DNA from: Hoylesella loescheii DSM 19665 = JCM 12249 = ATCC 15930
Lineage (GTDB): Bacteria > Bacteroidota > Bacteroidia > Bacteroidales > Bacteroidaceae
Assembly: GCF_000378085.1 (NCBI RefSeq)
Contig: NZ_KB899226.1
Location: 1-48,578 of the forward strand
Direction of reading: 5' to 3'
DNA length: 48,578 nt
Made by a program: the position numbers and the translations under genes. Of the stretch, positions 8,733 through 16,862 are shown piece by piece. Every line of letters starts with the position of its first letter. Positions within the stretch are counted from its first letter, which is position 1. Under the pieces are notes generated by a model. The model was not told where the DNA came from. It searched no databases and was given only the letters and a program-made list of their open reading frames with translations.

Positions 8733-9522
8733 TTTCTGTTTTCGTTTTTAGTTTGAGACGTTGAATTATCTCATTGACGAGTTCGTCCAGCCCTGTACCC
8801 ATTCGTAATCCCCTTGCAGGGGGCTGATAGGTAGAGCGGAACACTCCGCGCAGTCCGTATGTGGAAAGTTCGTGAGAGAAGCGGTGCGTGGCATATACAT
8901 AGCCGGGCAGGAGCGTGAGTTCGTATTCATGGATGAGCTTTGTATATTCATCGATGATGATGTTCCTTACTCTTCTGTCCACCTTGTTCCAGAACAGGAT
9001 AATGTCCTTTATCCGGGAGTCGGACATCGAAACTCCAATCTCCGTGATAGTCTTGGCGTATGCCAGACATGAAACCAGCGACTGAATGTCGGCTTCAATC
9101 GGAGAAAGGATATAGTCCATCTGAAGGGACAGTTCCATCAGTTCGGTTGTTCCGGCATGTCCCGGGAAATCAAATATAACCAACTGGTACTTCTCGTTGC
9201 TGATACCGTCGATTTTACTTCGTGCAGTCCTGACGGCTTCCCTGGGTGCAGACTTGTAAATTCTGTATGCTTTTTTGCCGAGGTGATGAAAGTACTCCTG
9301 CATGGATTTGGAAAGCTCTTCGCTCTCCTGAACGATACTTTTCTCACGTTCCCTCAGTTTGTAGAAAGAGTCTTGCGACAGGTCGCAGTCCATCACGAAG
9401 AGGTTGATGCCTTGCTCGTAGTACAATATGCTGCTTACGATTTCGGCAAGAGTACTTTTTCCCACTCCTCCCTTTTGGGAAGAGAAGCCCAGAAAAAGGG
9501 GGCGTTGTTCTTTGTTCTCCAT
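8719..9522 (-). CDS. traA: TraA, ParA/MinD-type ATPase
   Basis: A 267-residue ParA-family ATPase, first gene of the transfer operon. The deviant Walker A motif KGGVGKST is at about residues 17-24, the switch I-like Asp (VMDCDLSQDS) near 43-52, and the Walker B-like VIFDFPGH near 119-126. ParA proteins position DNA or protein complexes. In these elements TraA is encoded at the head of the tra operon next to a DUF3408 gene. No TAnnTTTG promoter could be found upstream on this strand, so the operon start is unresolved. Confidence 0.9.
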   Translation of the reverse strand: MENKEQRPLFLGFSSQKGGVGKSTLAEIVSSILYYEQGINLFVMDCDLSQDSFYKLREREKSIVQESEELSKSMQEYFHHLGKKAYRIYKSAPREAVRTARSKIDGISNEKYQLVIFDFPGHAGTTELMELSLQMDYILSPIEADIQSLVSCLAYAKTITEIGVSMSDSRIKDIILFWNKVDRRVRNIIIDEYTKLIHEYELTLLPGYVYATHRFSHELSTYGLRGVFRSTYQPPARGLRMGTGLDELVNEIIQRLKLKTKTENGND

Positions 9523-9674
9523 AATGATAATTTCTTAGTTCATATTATTTGTCTATTTGATGTTTGGATATTCTCTCATTATTAAGAGTCATCAGCAGAC
9601 AGTTTGCTCTGACTGCGTATGGTTCGGGCGATAGTCCAAAAGGACGATTTCAAGTTCTTACAATTTGTTGTATT

Positions 9675-9705
9675 GACAATAGTTTGTCATGACAATAAAT
9701 TGTTA
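9675..9705. repeat. Two adjacent short inverted repeats
   Basis: GACAA-TAGT-TTGTC (9675-9688) is a perfect 5-bp inverted repeat and TGACAAT-AA-ATTGTTA (9690-9705) is a 7-bp inverted repeat with one mismatch. Both share the core TGACAAT/GACAAT, so they may be two copies of one protein-binding site, for the relaxosome or for control of the tra operon. Confidence 0.5.
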
Positions 9706-9913
9706 TGAATATGTATTGTTCCTTCTTGTCATCTTTGGTGCAAGCAGGCGGTAATATGATATATCTTTTGCTTGTGTTATCATACCATTGTTCGCTCGTT
9801 CTGACTGCAAAATAAATGATATTTCTGCTGATTCTATTACAGCGAGGAAGTGCAGGGAAATACGAGGAAAAAGAGTGAATGTCGCTGATAATGAGATATT
9901 TGAAAATCTGCCG

Positions 9914-9921
9914 TAACTTTG
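9914..9921 (+). promoter_or_regulatory. Candidate -7 element for mobA transcription
   Basis: TAACTTTG matches the Bacteroidota -7 consensus TAnnTTTG exactly and faces mobA. A TTTG lies at 9899-9902 but is too close to be a standard -33 element. Transcription from here would give a ~190-base leader that includes the whole hairpin group at 10007-10070. Confidence 0.5.
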
Positions 9922-10006
9922 CAGGCGAGAATAATACATGGAGGTAACGTCCCGAAGCAGACACCCCAAAAGGGTGGATACTTCAATCGTATCAACTCTT
10001 AATATT

Positions 10007-10070
10007 GGCAAGGTGTGTCTTTGTAACACAAACAGCCGTTTGTACCACAAAGACCCTTGCCCCGAAGGGG
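10007..10070. other. Candidate origin of transfer (oriT): nested hairpins
   Basis: The outer arms are GGCAAGG (10007-10013) with CCTTGCC (10055-10061), and GTCTTTGT (10017-10024) with ACAAAGAC (10047-10054). These give a 15-bp stem with a 3-base bulge (TGT, 10014-10016). Inside is a second perfect hairpin, ACAAAC (10028-10033) / GTTTGT (10038-10043), with loop AGCC. A third short hairpin CCCC-GAA-GGGG overlaps the right arm (10060-10070). This clustered symmetry 44 bases before the relaxosome gene mobA is what an oriT recognition region looks like. The nic site itself cannot be assigned. Confidence 0.6.
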
Positions 10071-10113
10071 GGAGTAAATTACTCCAAAGTCGTAATTAGA
10101 AGCCAAAACGAAT

Positions 10114-10527
10114 ATGAAAAAGGAAACGGAACACGGTTCAGAACAAAAGACGGCAGAAAAGCCACGTTGGGACAACTGGCATGTACGGTTGCCCAACCCC
10201 AAAGACCAGCAACGAGCGATAGATTTGTTTCAGCGTTCGGGGGCAAAAACAAAGTCGGATTTCGTACGCGCTCGCATTCTTGGAGAGAGTTTCAAGGTGA
10301 TTACGGTGGATAAATCCGCAGTGGAATATTACCGGAAGCTCTCAGAATTGACGGCACAAATCCATAAGATTGGCGTGCTGTATAACCAAACCGTGCGTGC
10401 CATCAACAGTTATCACAGCGTGAAGACGGCACAAATCCTACTTGAAAGGTTGGAGAAATTGTCTGCTCAAATCATTGTCTTGCAGGAGCAGGCTATCAGT
10501 CTTACCATAGATTACCGCAAAAAATGA
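10114..10527 (+). CDS. mobA: MobA, relaxosome accessory DNA-binding protein (MobC-fold family)
   Basis: A 137-residue protein with a charged, disordered N-terminus (1-25) and then sequence typical of plasmid mobilization accessory proteins. This comprises a ribbon-helix-helix-like section (KDQQRAIDLFQRSGAKTKSD, about 30-49, then FVRARILGESF) and a long helical C-terminus (about 65-130). Such proteins bind oriT and help the relaxase nick. In CTnDOT naming it is MobA although its fold family is called MobC in plasmids. Its stop overlaps the mobB start by 4 bases, so the two are coupled. The ATG at 10114 is preferred because family similarity begins soon after it. Confidence 0.85.
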   Translation: MKKETEHGSEQKTAEKPRWDNWHVRLPNPKDQQRAIDLFQRSGAKTKSDFVRARILGESFKVITVDKSAVEYYRKLSELTAQIHKIGVLYNQTVRAINSYHSVKTAQILLERLEKLSAQIIVLQEQAISLTIDYRKK

Positions 10528-11804
10528 TAGCGAAGATTTCTGCAACGGAAAACCTTGGAGGGGCTATCGGCTACAACTTCAAAAAGGTGGAGAAAGGGGA
10601 AGCAAGCATTCTCCTTGCCCAAGGCTTGTTTCAAAACAAAGAGGGAACTTATACGATGGCTGAAGTATTTGCCGATATGCAAGCAGTTATTCCAGAGAAA
10701 TGTCGAACAAAAAAGATGGTATTTCATTGCTCTCTCAATCCGCATCCAGATGAGAAACTCTCCAATGAAACGCTTACGCAGATTGCCAAAGAATATATGA
10801 AGGCACTCGGCTATGGCATGCAGCCCTATATTGTGTTCAAGCACAACGACATCGCCCGTGAGCATATCCACATCGTATCGCTTCGGGTGGACAGTAGTGG
10901 GCAGAAGATTAACGACAGATTTGAAAAGCGAAGGAGCAAGCAGATTACCGATGCCTTGGAGAGGAAATTTGGTCTCATTCCAAGTTCAAAAGTTACTGAC
11001 AAGGCGATGAAAGAAACGCCCAAAATTGATACCACCAGAGGAAATATCAAGGAGCAAGTGGCAAGTACCCTTCGCATGGTGCTGAAACATTATAAGTTCT
11101 GCTCATTAGGAGAGCTGAATGCCATTCTTTCCCGATACCATCTTGCAGTAGAAGAAGTGAAGACAGAGTTTCGGGGAAAGAAGTATGACGGACTGGTTTA
11201 TGTTCCAACTGATGAAAAGGGCAACAAGGCAGGCACCCCCATCCACGCCTCAGACATCGGTCGTGGTGTGGGCTATACTGCCGTACAGAACAGGATGCAG
11301 AAATCGAAACAAAACGTCAAACCACTGATACCAACCGTCAGGAACAAAGTGTTACAAACTATGCGTACCTCTCCCAATACGGAGAAAGAACTTCGGCAAA
11401 GATTGGAGGAACAAGGCTTGCGTGTGGTAATCCGAAAGAACGAAAGCGGTCGTATCTATGGCATTACCTTTATTGACGATGAGCAGGGTGTTGCACTCAA
11501 TGGCTCCCGATTGGGTAAGGGATATGCCGCTAACGTATTCAATGGCTATTTCTCCAATCCAACACGTAATCCATTCTTAGATGAAACGCTGTATGGCAAT
11601 CTGTCTGCCCGTTTGGAACAATCGGCAACCGTTCAACCCTCGCAGCAAAATACGGAGGAAAACGATAACCTTATTGATGAACTCTTTGAGGATATGGCAG
11701 ATGGTTTGTTCCTACCCACGGGCAACGATGATTGGAAGGAAACTGCATGGCAACGTAAACTCCGCAGGCAAAACAAAGTCAATCTCAGGCGGTGGAAAAG
11801 ATAG
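10524..11804 (+). CDS. mobB: MobB, relaxase/mobilization nuclease
   Basis: A 426-residue relaxase that nicks one strand at oriT and stays covalently attached to the 5' end. The N-terminus (MIAKISATENLGGAIGYNF) is typical of the Bacteroidota MobP-type relaxases. His68 in FHCSLNPHP and the His-x-His pair at residues 114-116 (EHIHIVSLRVD) form the expected metal site, and Tyr17 or Tyr91 are candidates for the nucleophile. The C-terminal ~180 residues are more variable and basic, ending in RRWKR. It is intact and 84 bases precede mobC. Confidence 0.92.
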   Translation: MIAKISATENLGGAIGYNFKKVEKGEASILLAQGLFQNKEGTYTMAEVFADMQAVIPEKCRTKKMVFHCSLNPHPDEKLSNETLTQIAKEYMKALGYGMQPYIVFKHNDIAREHIHIVSLRVDSSGQKINDRFEKRRSKQITDALERKFGLIPSSKVTDKAMKETPKIDTTRGNIKEQVASTLRMVLKHYKFCSLGELNAILSRYHLAVEEVKTEFRGKKYDGLVYVPTDEKGNKAGTPIHASDIGRGVGYTAVQNRMQKSKQNVKPLIPTVRNKVLQTMRTSPNTEKELRQRLEEQGLRVVIRKNESGRIYGITFIDDEQGVALNGSRLGKGYAANVFNGYFSNPTRNPFLDETLYGNLSARLEQSATVQPSQQNTEENDNLIDELFEDMADGLFLPTGNDDWKETAWQRKLRRQNKVNLRRWKR

Positions 11805-11888
11805 GTAAGATATTTCAAACTATGTTTGAATAACATTCAAATGCAATTCAAATAACGATAATACAACAAATATAAAAACAATATAATT

Positions 11889-13892
11889 ATGGCACAAGAA
11901 GATGATTTAAGAGCATTGGGTAAGGTCATGGACTTTATGCGGGGTATATCAGTGATATTTCTCCTTATCAACTGTTATTGGTTCTGCTACGAAGCGTTCC
12001 ATACATGGGGCTTTACGCTCGGTATTGTGGATAAGATTCTGATAAATTTCCAGCGAACGACGGGATTATTTTCGTCTATCCTCTGGACAAAACTCTTTTG
12101 CGTGGTTTTTCTTGCTCTCTCATGTTTGGGAACAAAGGGCGTGAAAGAGGAGAAAATCACTTGGCCAAAGATTTGGACGGTGCTTTTCTCTGGCTTTGTA
12201 TTCTTCTTTCTTAATTGGTGGCTGTTGGTATTGCCCATTGGAAAAGTCGGAGCAGCTTCCCTCTATATATTTACGCTGTCCGTTGGCTATATCTGTCTGC
12301 TGATGGGAGGTGTATGGATGAGCCGCTTGCTTAAGAACAACCTGATGGACGATGTGTTTAATACGGAGAACGAGAGTTTTATGCAGGAAACGCGGTTGAT
12401 GGAAAATGAATACTCTGTCAATCTTCCTACACGCTTCTACTATAAGAAGAAGTGGAACAATGGTTGGATAAACGTAGTCAATCCATTTCGTGCCTCAATG
12501 GTGCTCGGTACACCGGGTTCTGGTAAGTCCTACGCTATCGTGAACAACTACATCAAGCAGCAGATAGAGAAAGGCTTTGCCATGTATATCTACGACTATA
12601 AATTTCCCGACCTTTCAGAGATTGCTTACAATCACTTACTTAATCACTTGGATGCCTACAAGATGAAGCCACAGTTCTATGTAATCAACTTTGACGATCC
12701 GAGGAAATCGCATCGGTGCAATCCCATCAATCCTGCCTTTATGACGGATATATCGGACGCTTACGAAAGTGCCTACACCATCATGCTCAACTTGAACCGC
12801 TCGTGGATACAGAAGCAGGGAGATTTCTTTGTGGAGTCGCCGATTATCCTATTGGCAGCTATTATATGGTTTCTGAAAATCTATGAGAACGGAAAGTATT
12901 GCACCTTCCCTCATGCCGTCGAATTTCTCAACCGTCCCTACGCACAGATATTTCCTATACTCACTTCCTACGATGAACTTGCCAACTACCTTTCTCCTTT
13001 TATGGACGCATGGGAGGGTGGAGCTCAGGACCAGTTACAGGGACAGATTGCCAGTGCCAAGATACCGCTATCACGCATGATTTCACCTGCTCTTTATTGG
13101 GTGATGACAGGCGATGATTTCTCACTTGACATCAATAACCCTAATGAGCCGAAAGTCCTTGTTGTGGGTAACAATCCTGATCGACAGAATATTTATTCGG
13201 CTGCACTTGGTTTGTATAACAGTCGTATTGTGAAGCTCATCAACAAGAAGAAGCAACTCAAATCCTCAGTGATTATCGACGAGTTGCCGACAATCTACTT
13301 TCGTGGGCTTGACAACCTCATAGCTACTGCACGAAGCAATAAAGTTGCCGTATGTTTGGGCTTTCAGGACTTCTCACAACTTACCCGTGATTATGGAGAC
13401 AAGGAGAGTAAGGTAATACAGAACACTGTAGGTAACGTATTCTCTGGACAAGTGGTAGGAGAAACAGCCAAGACACTTTCTGAGCGGTTTGGAAAGGTGC
13501 TCCAGCAACGCCAATCCATGACCATCAACCGCAATGACAAGTCCACCTCTATCTCCACACAGATGGATAGTCTAATCCCTGCTAGCAAGATTTCTAACCT
13601 CACACAAGGAATGTTTGTGGGTGCTGTTTCCGATAATTTCGACGAACGCATCGACCAAAAGATTTTCCATGCAGAGATAGTAGTTGATAGTGCAAAGGTT
13701 TCTGCTGAGATGAAAGCCTATCAGCCCATACCTGTGATAGTAGACTTTACAAATAAAGATGGCTCCGATAATCTCAAAGAGACCATCGAAGCTAACTATC
13801 GCAAAATCAAGGAAGAAATTCTCTCGTTAGTTGATTTAGAGATTATGCGTATTAAGAATGATCCGAAGCTTGCTCATTTAATCAAAATGTAA
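11889..13892 (+). CDS. mobC: MobC, VirD4/TraG-type coupling protein
   Basis: A 667-residue membrane ATPase that brings the relaxase-DNA complex to the secretion channel. Four hydrophobic segments lie within residues 15-145. Walker A is GTPGSGKS at 207-214 and a Walker B-like SSVIIDELPTIYF lies near 455. The C-terminus contains the conserved coupling-protein block (QQRQSMTINRNDKSTSISTQ, from about 539). Residues 537-667 have a second, diverged copy at 23684-24085. After the stop, about 250 bases carry no gene: 13893-14106 shows only a possible C-terminal remnant at 14033-14101. Confidence 0.93.
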   Translation: MAQEDDLRALGKVMDFMRGISVIFLLINCYWFCYEAFHTWGFTLGIVDKILINFQRTTGLFSSILWTKLFCVVFLALSCLGTKGVKEEKITWPKIWTVLFSGFVFFFLNWWLLVLPIGKVGAASLYIFTLSVGYICLLMGGVWMSRLLKNNLMDDVFNTENESFMQETRLMENEYSVNLPTRFYYKKKWNNGWINVVNPFRASMVLGTPGSGKSYAIVNNYIKQQIEKGFAMYIYDYKFPDLSEIAYNHLLNHLDAYKMKPQFYVINFDDPRKSHRCNPINPAFMTDISDAYESAYTIMLNLNRSWIQKQGDFFVESPIILLAAIIWFLKIYENGKYCTFPHAVEFLNRPYAQIFPILTSYDELANYLSPFMDAWEGGAQDQLQGQIASAKIPLSRMISPALYWVMTGDDFSLDINNPNEPKVLVVGNNPDRQNIYSAALGLYNSRIVKLINKKKQLKSSVIIDELPTIYFRGLDNLIATARSNKVAVCLGFQDFSQLTRDYGDKESKVIQNTVGNVFSGQVVGETAKTLSERFGKVLQQRQSMTINRNDKSTSISTQMDSLIPASKISNLTQGMFVGAVSDNFDERIDQKIFHAEIVVDSAKVSAEMKAYQPIPVIVDFTNKDGSDNLKETIEANYRKIKEEILSLVDLEIMRIKNDPKLAHLIKM

Positions 13893-14106
13893 TCCTTTCA
13901 TCTATACATCATTAATTATGGATTTGATTATTCCCAATAAGAATCAAAGGTATGATCTCTGTAAATCTCACAACGATTTCGTTCAAAATTGAGTATATTA
14001 ATATTATAGCCTATTTTCTCATAATGCATTAAATACGGAAACAAGTGCTTCCAACCTCAGAGGATATAGCCAAAAAGTTGGAAGTGCTTATCAAAGAATG
14101 AATGAA

Positions 14107-14140
14107 GGGAGATATTCCAGAGTCGGAATATCTCCCTTTT
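14107..14140 (+). terminator. Rho-independent terminator after mobC region
   Basis: A perfect 12-bp stem, GGGAGATATTCC (14107-14118) with GGAATATCTCCC (14125-14136) and loop AGAGTC, is followed by TTTT on the plus strand. It would end plus-strand transcription of the mob operon and shield the minus-strand rteC remnant and iron genes from read-through. Confidence 0.85.
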
Positions 14141-14146
14141 GATTTA

Positions 14147-14473
14147 CTACTTCTTGAACTTGCCGCCTTTCAGGTCGCTCCCCACCATCCGCTTATTGAT
14201 TTTTTCACGGAGTTCGTCAAAAAAATAAGTGCGACTGTCATCTTTGCGATGCTTTATATTCATATATACGTTGTAGCAGTTCTTTATCTCCACTCCGAAG
14301 ATTTCAGAGAGTGTGTGTGCCAATTCCTCCATACCAATTTCTCCATTACTGATACAATTGCAGGTGTCGAGAGCATACAAGAGTTCGACTAAATAATAAA
14401 CAGAAATACCAGAAGACAATGATAAAATTGTTACTCTGGCAAAAAAATGAAACTTAAATGTCGTTATTTTCAT
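14147..14473 (-). pseudogene. rteC: RteC, 5'-truncated remnant
   Basis: Up to 108 codons remain. From about residue 29 the protein reads like the C-terminal domain of RteC (ELLYALDTCNCISNGEIGM, then ELAHTLSEIFGVEIKNCY and FFDELREKINKRMVGSD). RteC is normally over 200 residues and, in CTnDOT, relays tetracycline-induced RteAB signalling to the excision genes. Here the N-terminal half is gone, and residues 1-28 look like unrelated sequence read in frame. The remnant sits exactly at the edge between the mob block and the iron cassette, so the cassette's arrival probably destroyed the gene. Whether the fragment is expressed is unknown. Confidence 0.8.
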
Positions 14474-14556
14474 TGCCTGATGTTTTTGCAGGCTAAGTTC
14501 GAAAGATTGTTTAGGGCAAAATAACCCTCAAAATGCAAGTAATATTTGTGTAAAAC

Positions 14557-15537
14557 TTATAATGAATCAAGATATTGCTTAGGTTTCATCCTGTGATATT
14601 TGCAGAAAGCCTCTGTGAAATGACTGAGGTTAGTATATCCAACTTTATAGCCTACTTCTGACACCGAGTAGAGGCGAGTGGAAAGCAGTCGTTTTGCCCA
14701 TTCCATCTTTTCGGATAGGGCATATTCTGCGATGGCTTTTCCAATAACCTGCTTGAAGCACTTTTGTAATTTGGAACTGCTCATATTGGCTTCACGCGCC
14801 AATTCGGGAATACTCGGTACATTACTGAGACTTTGAAGAATCTGGCGACGAACACGGAATATTGATTCAACATCATTCAAGTTTAGGTTGGCAAGAGATT
14901 TTACTTCCGAACGTTTTTCGAGCTTTTCAAGGAACATTGTCAGTAATTCCATAGTTTTTCCATGCAAATGAAGCGTTGAAAAAGGATTGTCGATTTCAGT
15001 TATAGACTTAATGTTATCCAAGACCTGTTGCATTGCAGGTGTAATGGTCTCAAACAAATAAAAAGACTTGTCCGATTGGAGAAGCCGACCGATATAGGTT
15101 TCATGTGCTGCATCAATCTTTTCAATCCAATCCTTATTGAAAGTCAGTGTAATATTTTCGTATCGTTTCTTTGGAGGAAAACTCCACTCAGTCGGGATGC
15201 TACTTGAAGGCATGAAAATGCCATCGAGCGTGTCCACTCCGACCGTTTTTGTCCTTGTTCCAATTATCTGCTCGTGTTTATGCTCATTGATATAGAACAT
15301 GACAGGAATCCATTTCGAGTTTTCCACCGAGCGACGTATCATAGTTATCGGCTCGTATGCTACGAAACTGATATAAGTCAATGTTAGCCATGGCAGAGGA
15401 TAATATTGTTTGAAGAATCCACTACCAATAGAAGAAGGAATGGTAAATCCATCGTTTATTACTGATGTGCCAAATTGTTCGGCAACCATCTCCATCCAAT
15501 CTTCAGGCTTATTGATTGCACAAAATTCTATGGTCAT
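14557..15537 (-). CDS. AraC-family regulator, YbtA-like
   Basis: A 326-residue regulator. The C-terminal ~100 residues contain the two helix-turn-helix motifs of the AraC family: PSIPELAREANMSSSKLQKC near 243-262 and VSEVGYKVGYTNLSHFTEAF near 294-313. The N-terminal ~220 residues are a variable sensor domain like that of YbtA/PchR-type siderophore regulators, which respond to the ferric siderophore. It is encoded downstream of the DUF4374 and TonB-receptor genes on the same strand and faces the ABC pair across the receptor gene. It has its own promoter, overlapped by an 18-bp inverted repeat, which suggests autoregulation. The target genes are inferred from context. Confidence 0.85.
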   Translation of the reverse strand: MTIEFCAINKPEDWMEMVAEQFGTSVINDGFTIPSSIGSGFFKQYYPLPWLTLTYISFVAYEPITMIRRSVENSKWIPVMFYINEHKHEQIIGTRTKTVGVDTLDGIFMPSSSIPTEWSFPPKKRYENITLTFNKDWIEKIDAAHETYIGRLLQSDKSFYLFETITPAMQQVLDNIKSITEIDNPFSTLHLHGKTMELLTMFLEKLEKRSEVKSLANLNLNDVESIFRVRRQILQSLSNVPSIPELAREANMSSSKLQKCFKQVIGKAIAEYALSEKMEWAKRLLSTRLYSVSEVGYKVGYTNLSHFTEAFCKYHRMKPKQYLDSL

Positions 15538-15553
15538 TTTATCATGTCTTTTT

Positions 15554-15612
15554 GCAAAGTTACAAACAAATACGGATAAAAACTTGATTTATCGCAAGTT
15601 TTTATCCGTATT
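15554..15612 (-). promoter_or_regulatory. araC promoter with overlapping 18-bp inverted repeat
   Basis: On the minus strand the -7 box TAACTTTGC (15562-15554) matches TAnnTTTG. Directly upstream is a perfect inverted repeat, AATACGGATAAAAACTTG (15569-15586) with CAAGTTTTTATCCGTATT (15595-15612) and an 8-base loop. It covers the -33 region of the regulator gene and lies 125 bases or less downstream of the DUF4374 stop. It can act as an operator for autoregulation. In RNA read through from the DUF4374 gene it would form a strong hairpin, but without a following U-run it is a poor terminator. Confidence 0.7.
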
Positions 15613-15662
15613 ACTCTCAAAAAAGAATCAATAGCTCCATGAGAAATGTTTTTAATGAGAGT

Positions 15663-16844
15663 TTACTCAAATGCGACTAAACTTGAAGGAACTCCTATGG
15701 CAGCAACAATTGGTTTTTGCGAGCATTCGCCAGTCTTGGTATTGTAGGTGTAATACCCCGTACCATTGTTACATATCATTCCAAAGACGATGAAGTCCTT
15801 GTAGCGAGTTATAGCAAAAGAGCCATTGCTGTCGGTCATTGGCAAATCAAGTTTTTCGATGGTTTTGTTCCAAATGTCGATTTTCACAGGTTGGAAGTCT
15901 TTCTTGAGTATTCCAAATTCTGTATCCGTTACTTTCACGCAACTATACACAATACCATTACCTGCATAGAAAGACTTAATCATATACTGCCCTGTTTTGC
16001 CTATTCCTTTTATGGTTGTCTTCGATAGGTTGAACAGATAATCGCTATCCCATTTGTCGCTTCCTTTGCGGATACGCAGGAAACCTTCCTTATCGGCAAC
16101 ATTGAAGTTGTTGCCCGCACTGTAAAAGTAGATGTCACCTCGCTCGTCTATGAATGCGTCAGAATGGCGGAACAATCCTACAACACTTGTGCGGTTATCT
16201 TTGATAACTTCAGTCTTTTTCGTCTTGAGGTCAATGATAGCTACCTCTGCTCCAGTACCCGGTACGGAGGTATGAGGCGAATTGAGCTGATTGAGGGCAA
16301 CATACATCTTTCCATCACGGATGACATTACAGCCGGGATCAGGATTGTTGTCTTGAACCGCATAAGATGAGAGGTCAATTTCATCTTCCTTTTGCAATGT
16401 TGAAGTATTGATTAACGCAATTTTTCCACGTCCATGCAAAGCAACGTATGCCCGCTGTTCATCAACGAAGTTAATTTCTCCGGGTTGAGCCATCTGTTCA
16501 AATGTCATAGTACCTGCTTTTATCAGTTCTCCATGGGCACCTCTTGTAAACTTATGTATCTTATCCCCGAATTTCCCTTCGGGTACAAGCACTGTATTAC
16601 CCTTAGCAAAGAGGTAGCAACCGAACCCGAATTCAAATGCTTTCTTATTGTCGGTCGCTTGAGGAGTCAAATCACTGAATGTCCCTACATAAGCACTTTT
16701 GTCCACATAATGCACAAAGGTGAAATGTTGCTGCACCTCTTGAGGAGTAGGCGTAGGTTCATCATTTTTGTTACAAGATGTCAGCCCTATGAAGCCGACC
16801 AGCATAGCAGAAAAAGCTATACGATTGAAAATTGTTGTATTCAT
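15663..16844 (-). CDS. DUF4374 surface lipoprotein, XusB-like
   Basis: A 393-residue lipoprotein. The signal peptide ends in the lipobox LTSC with Cys24, and the next residues (NKNDE) carry the acidic charge seen in Bacteroidota surface-exported lipoproteins. The rest has repeated beta-strand segments with Gly/Asp turns (for example GRGKIALINTSTLQKEDEI), as in a beta-propeller, and fits DUF4374. From memory, XusB of Bacteroides thetaiotaomicron, a surface binder of ferric enterobactin and related siderophores, belongs to this family. The gene follows the TonB receptor by 18 bases, so the two likely form a receptor/lipoprotein pair for a captured siderophore or similar ligand. The ligand is not predictable from sequence. 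Confidence 0.8.
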   Translation of the reverse strand: MNTTIFNRIAFSAMLVGFIGLTSCNKNDEPTPTPQEVQQHFTFVHYVDKSAYVGTFSDLTPQATDNKKAFEFGFGCYLFAKGNTVLVPEGKFGDKIHKFTRGAHGELIKAGTMTFEQMAQPGEINFVDEQRAYVALHGRGKIALINTSTLQKEDEIDLSSYAVQDNNPDPGCNVIRDGKMYVALNQLNSPHTSVPGTGAEVAIIDLKTKKTEVIKDNRTSVVGLFRHSDAFIDERGDIYFYSAGNNFNVADKEGFLRIRKGSDKWDSDYLFNLSKTTIKGIGKTGQYMIKSFYAGNGIVYSCVKVTDTEFGILKKDFQPVKIDIWNKTIEKLDLPMTDSNGSFAITRYKDFIVFGMICNNGTGYYTYNTKTGECSQKPIVAAIGVPSSLVAFE

Positions 16845-16862
16845 CTTTTTATATTTATTAAA

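Larger units (their letters stand above)
9523..10113. other. Divergent intergenic region between traA and mobA
   Basis: A 591-base stretch without a credible gene; reading frames here lack any recognisable product. It holds two short inverted repeats (9675-9705), a plus-strand promoter candidate (9914-9921) and a nested hairpin group (10007-10070). In CTnDOT-like elements oriT lies beside the mob genes, which fits this region. Confidence 0.7.

Noticed and set aside
10005..10313. A 102-codon plus-strand frame over the oriT region and mobA start
   Set aside because: It overlaps mobA in another frame and runs through the hairpin group; mobA's own frame shows clear family resemblance.
13918..13991. 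A 24-codon ATG frame after mobC
   Set aside because: Short, no recognisable sequence and no evidence of translation; likely chance.
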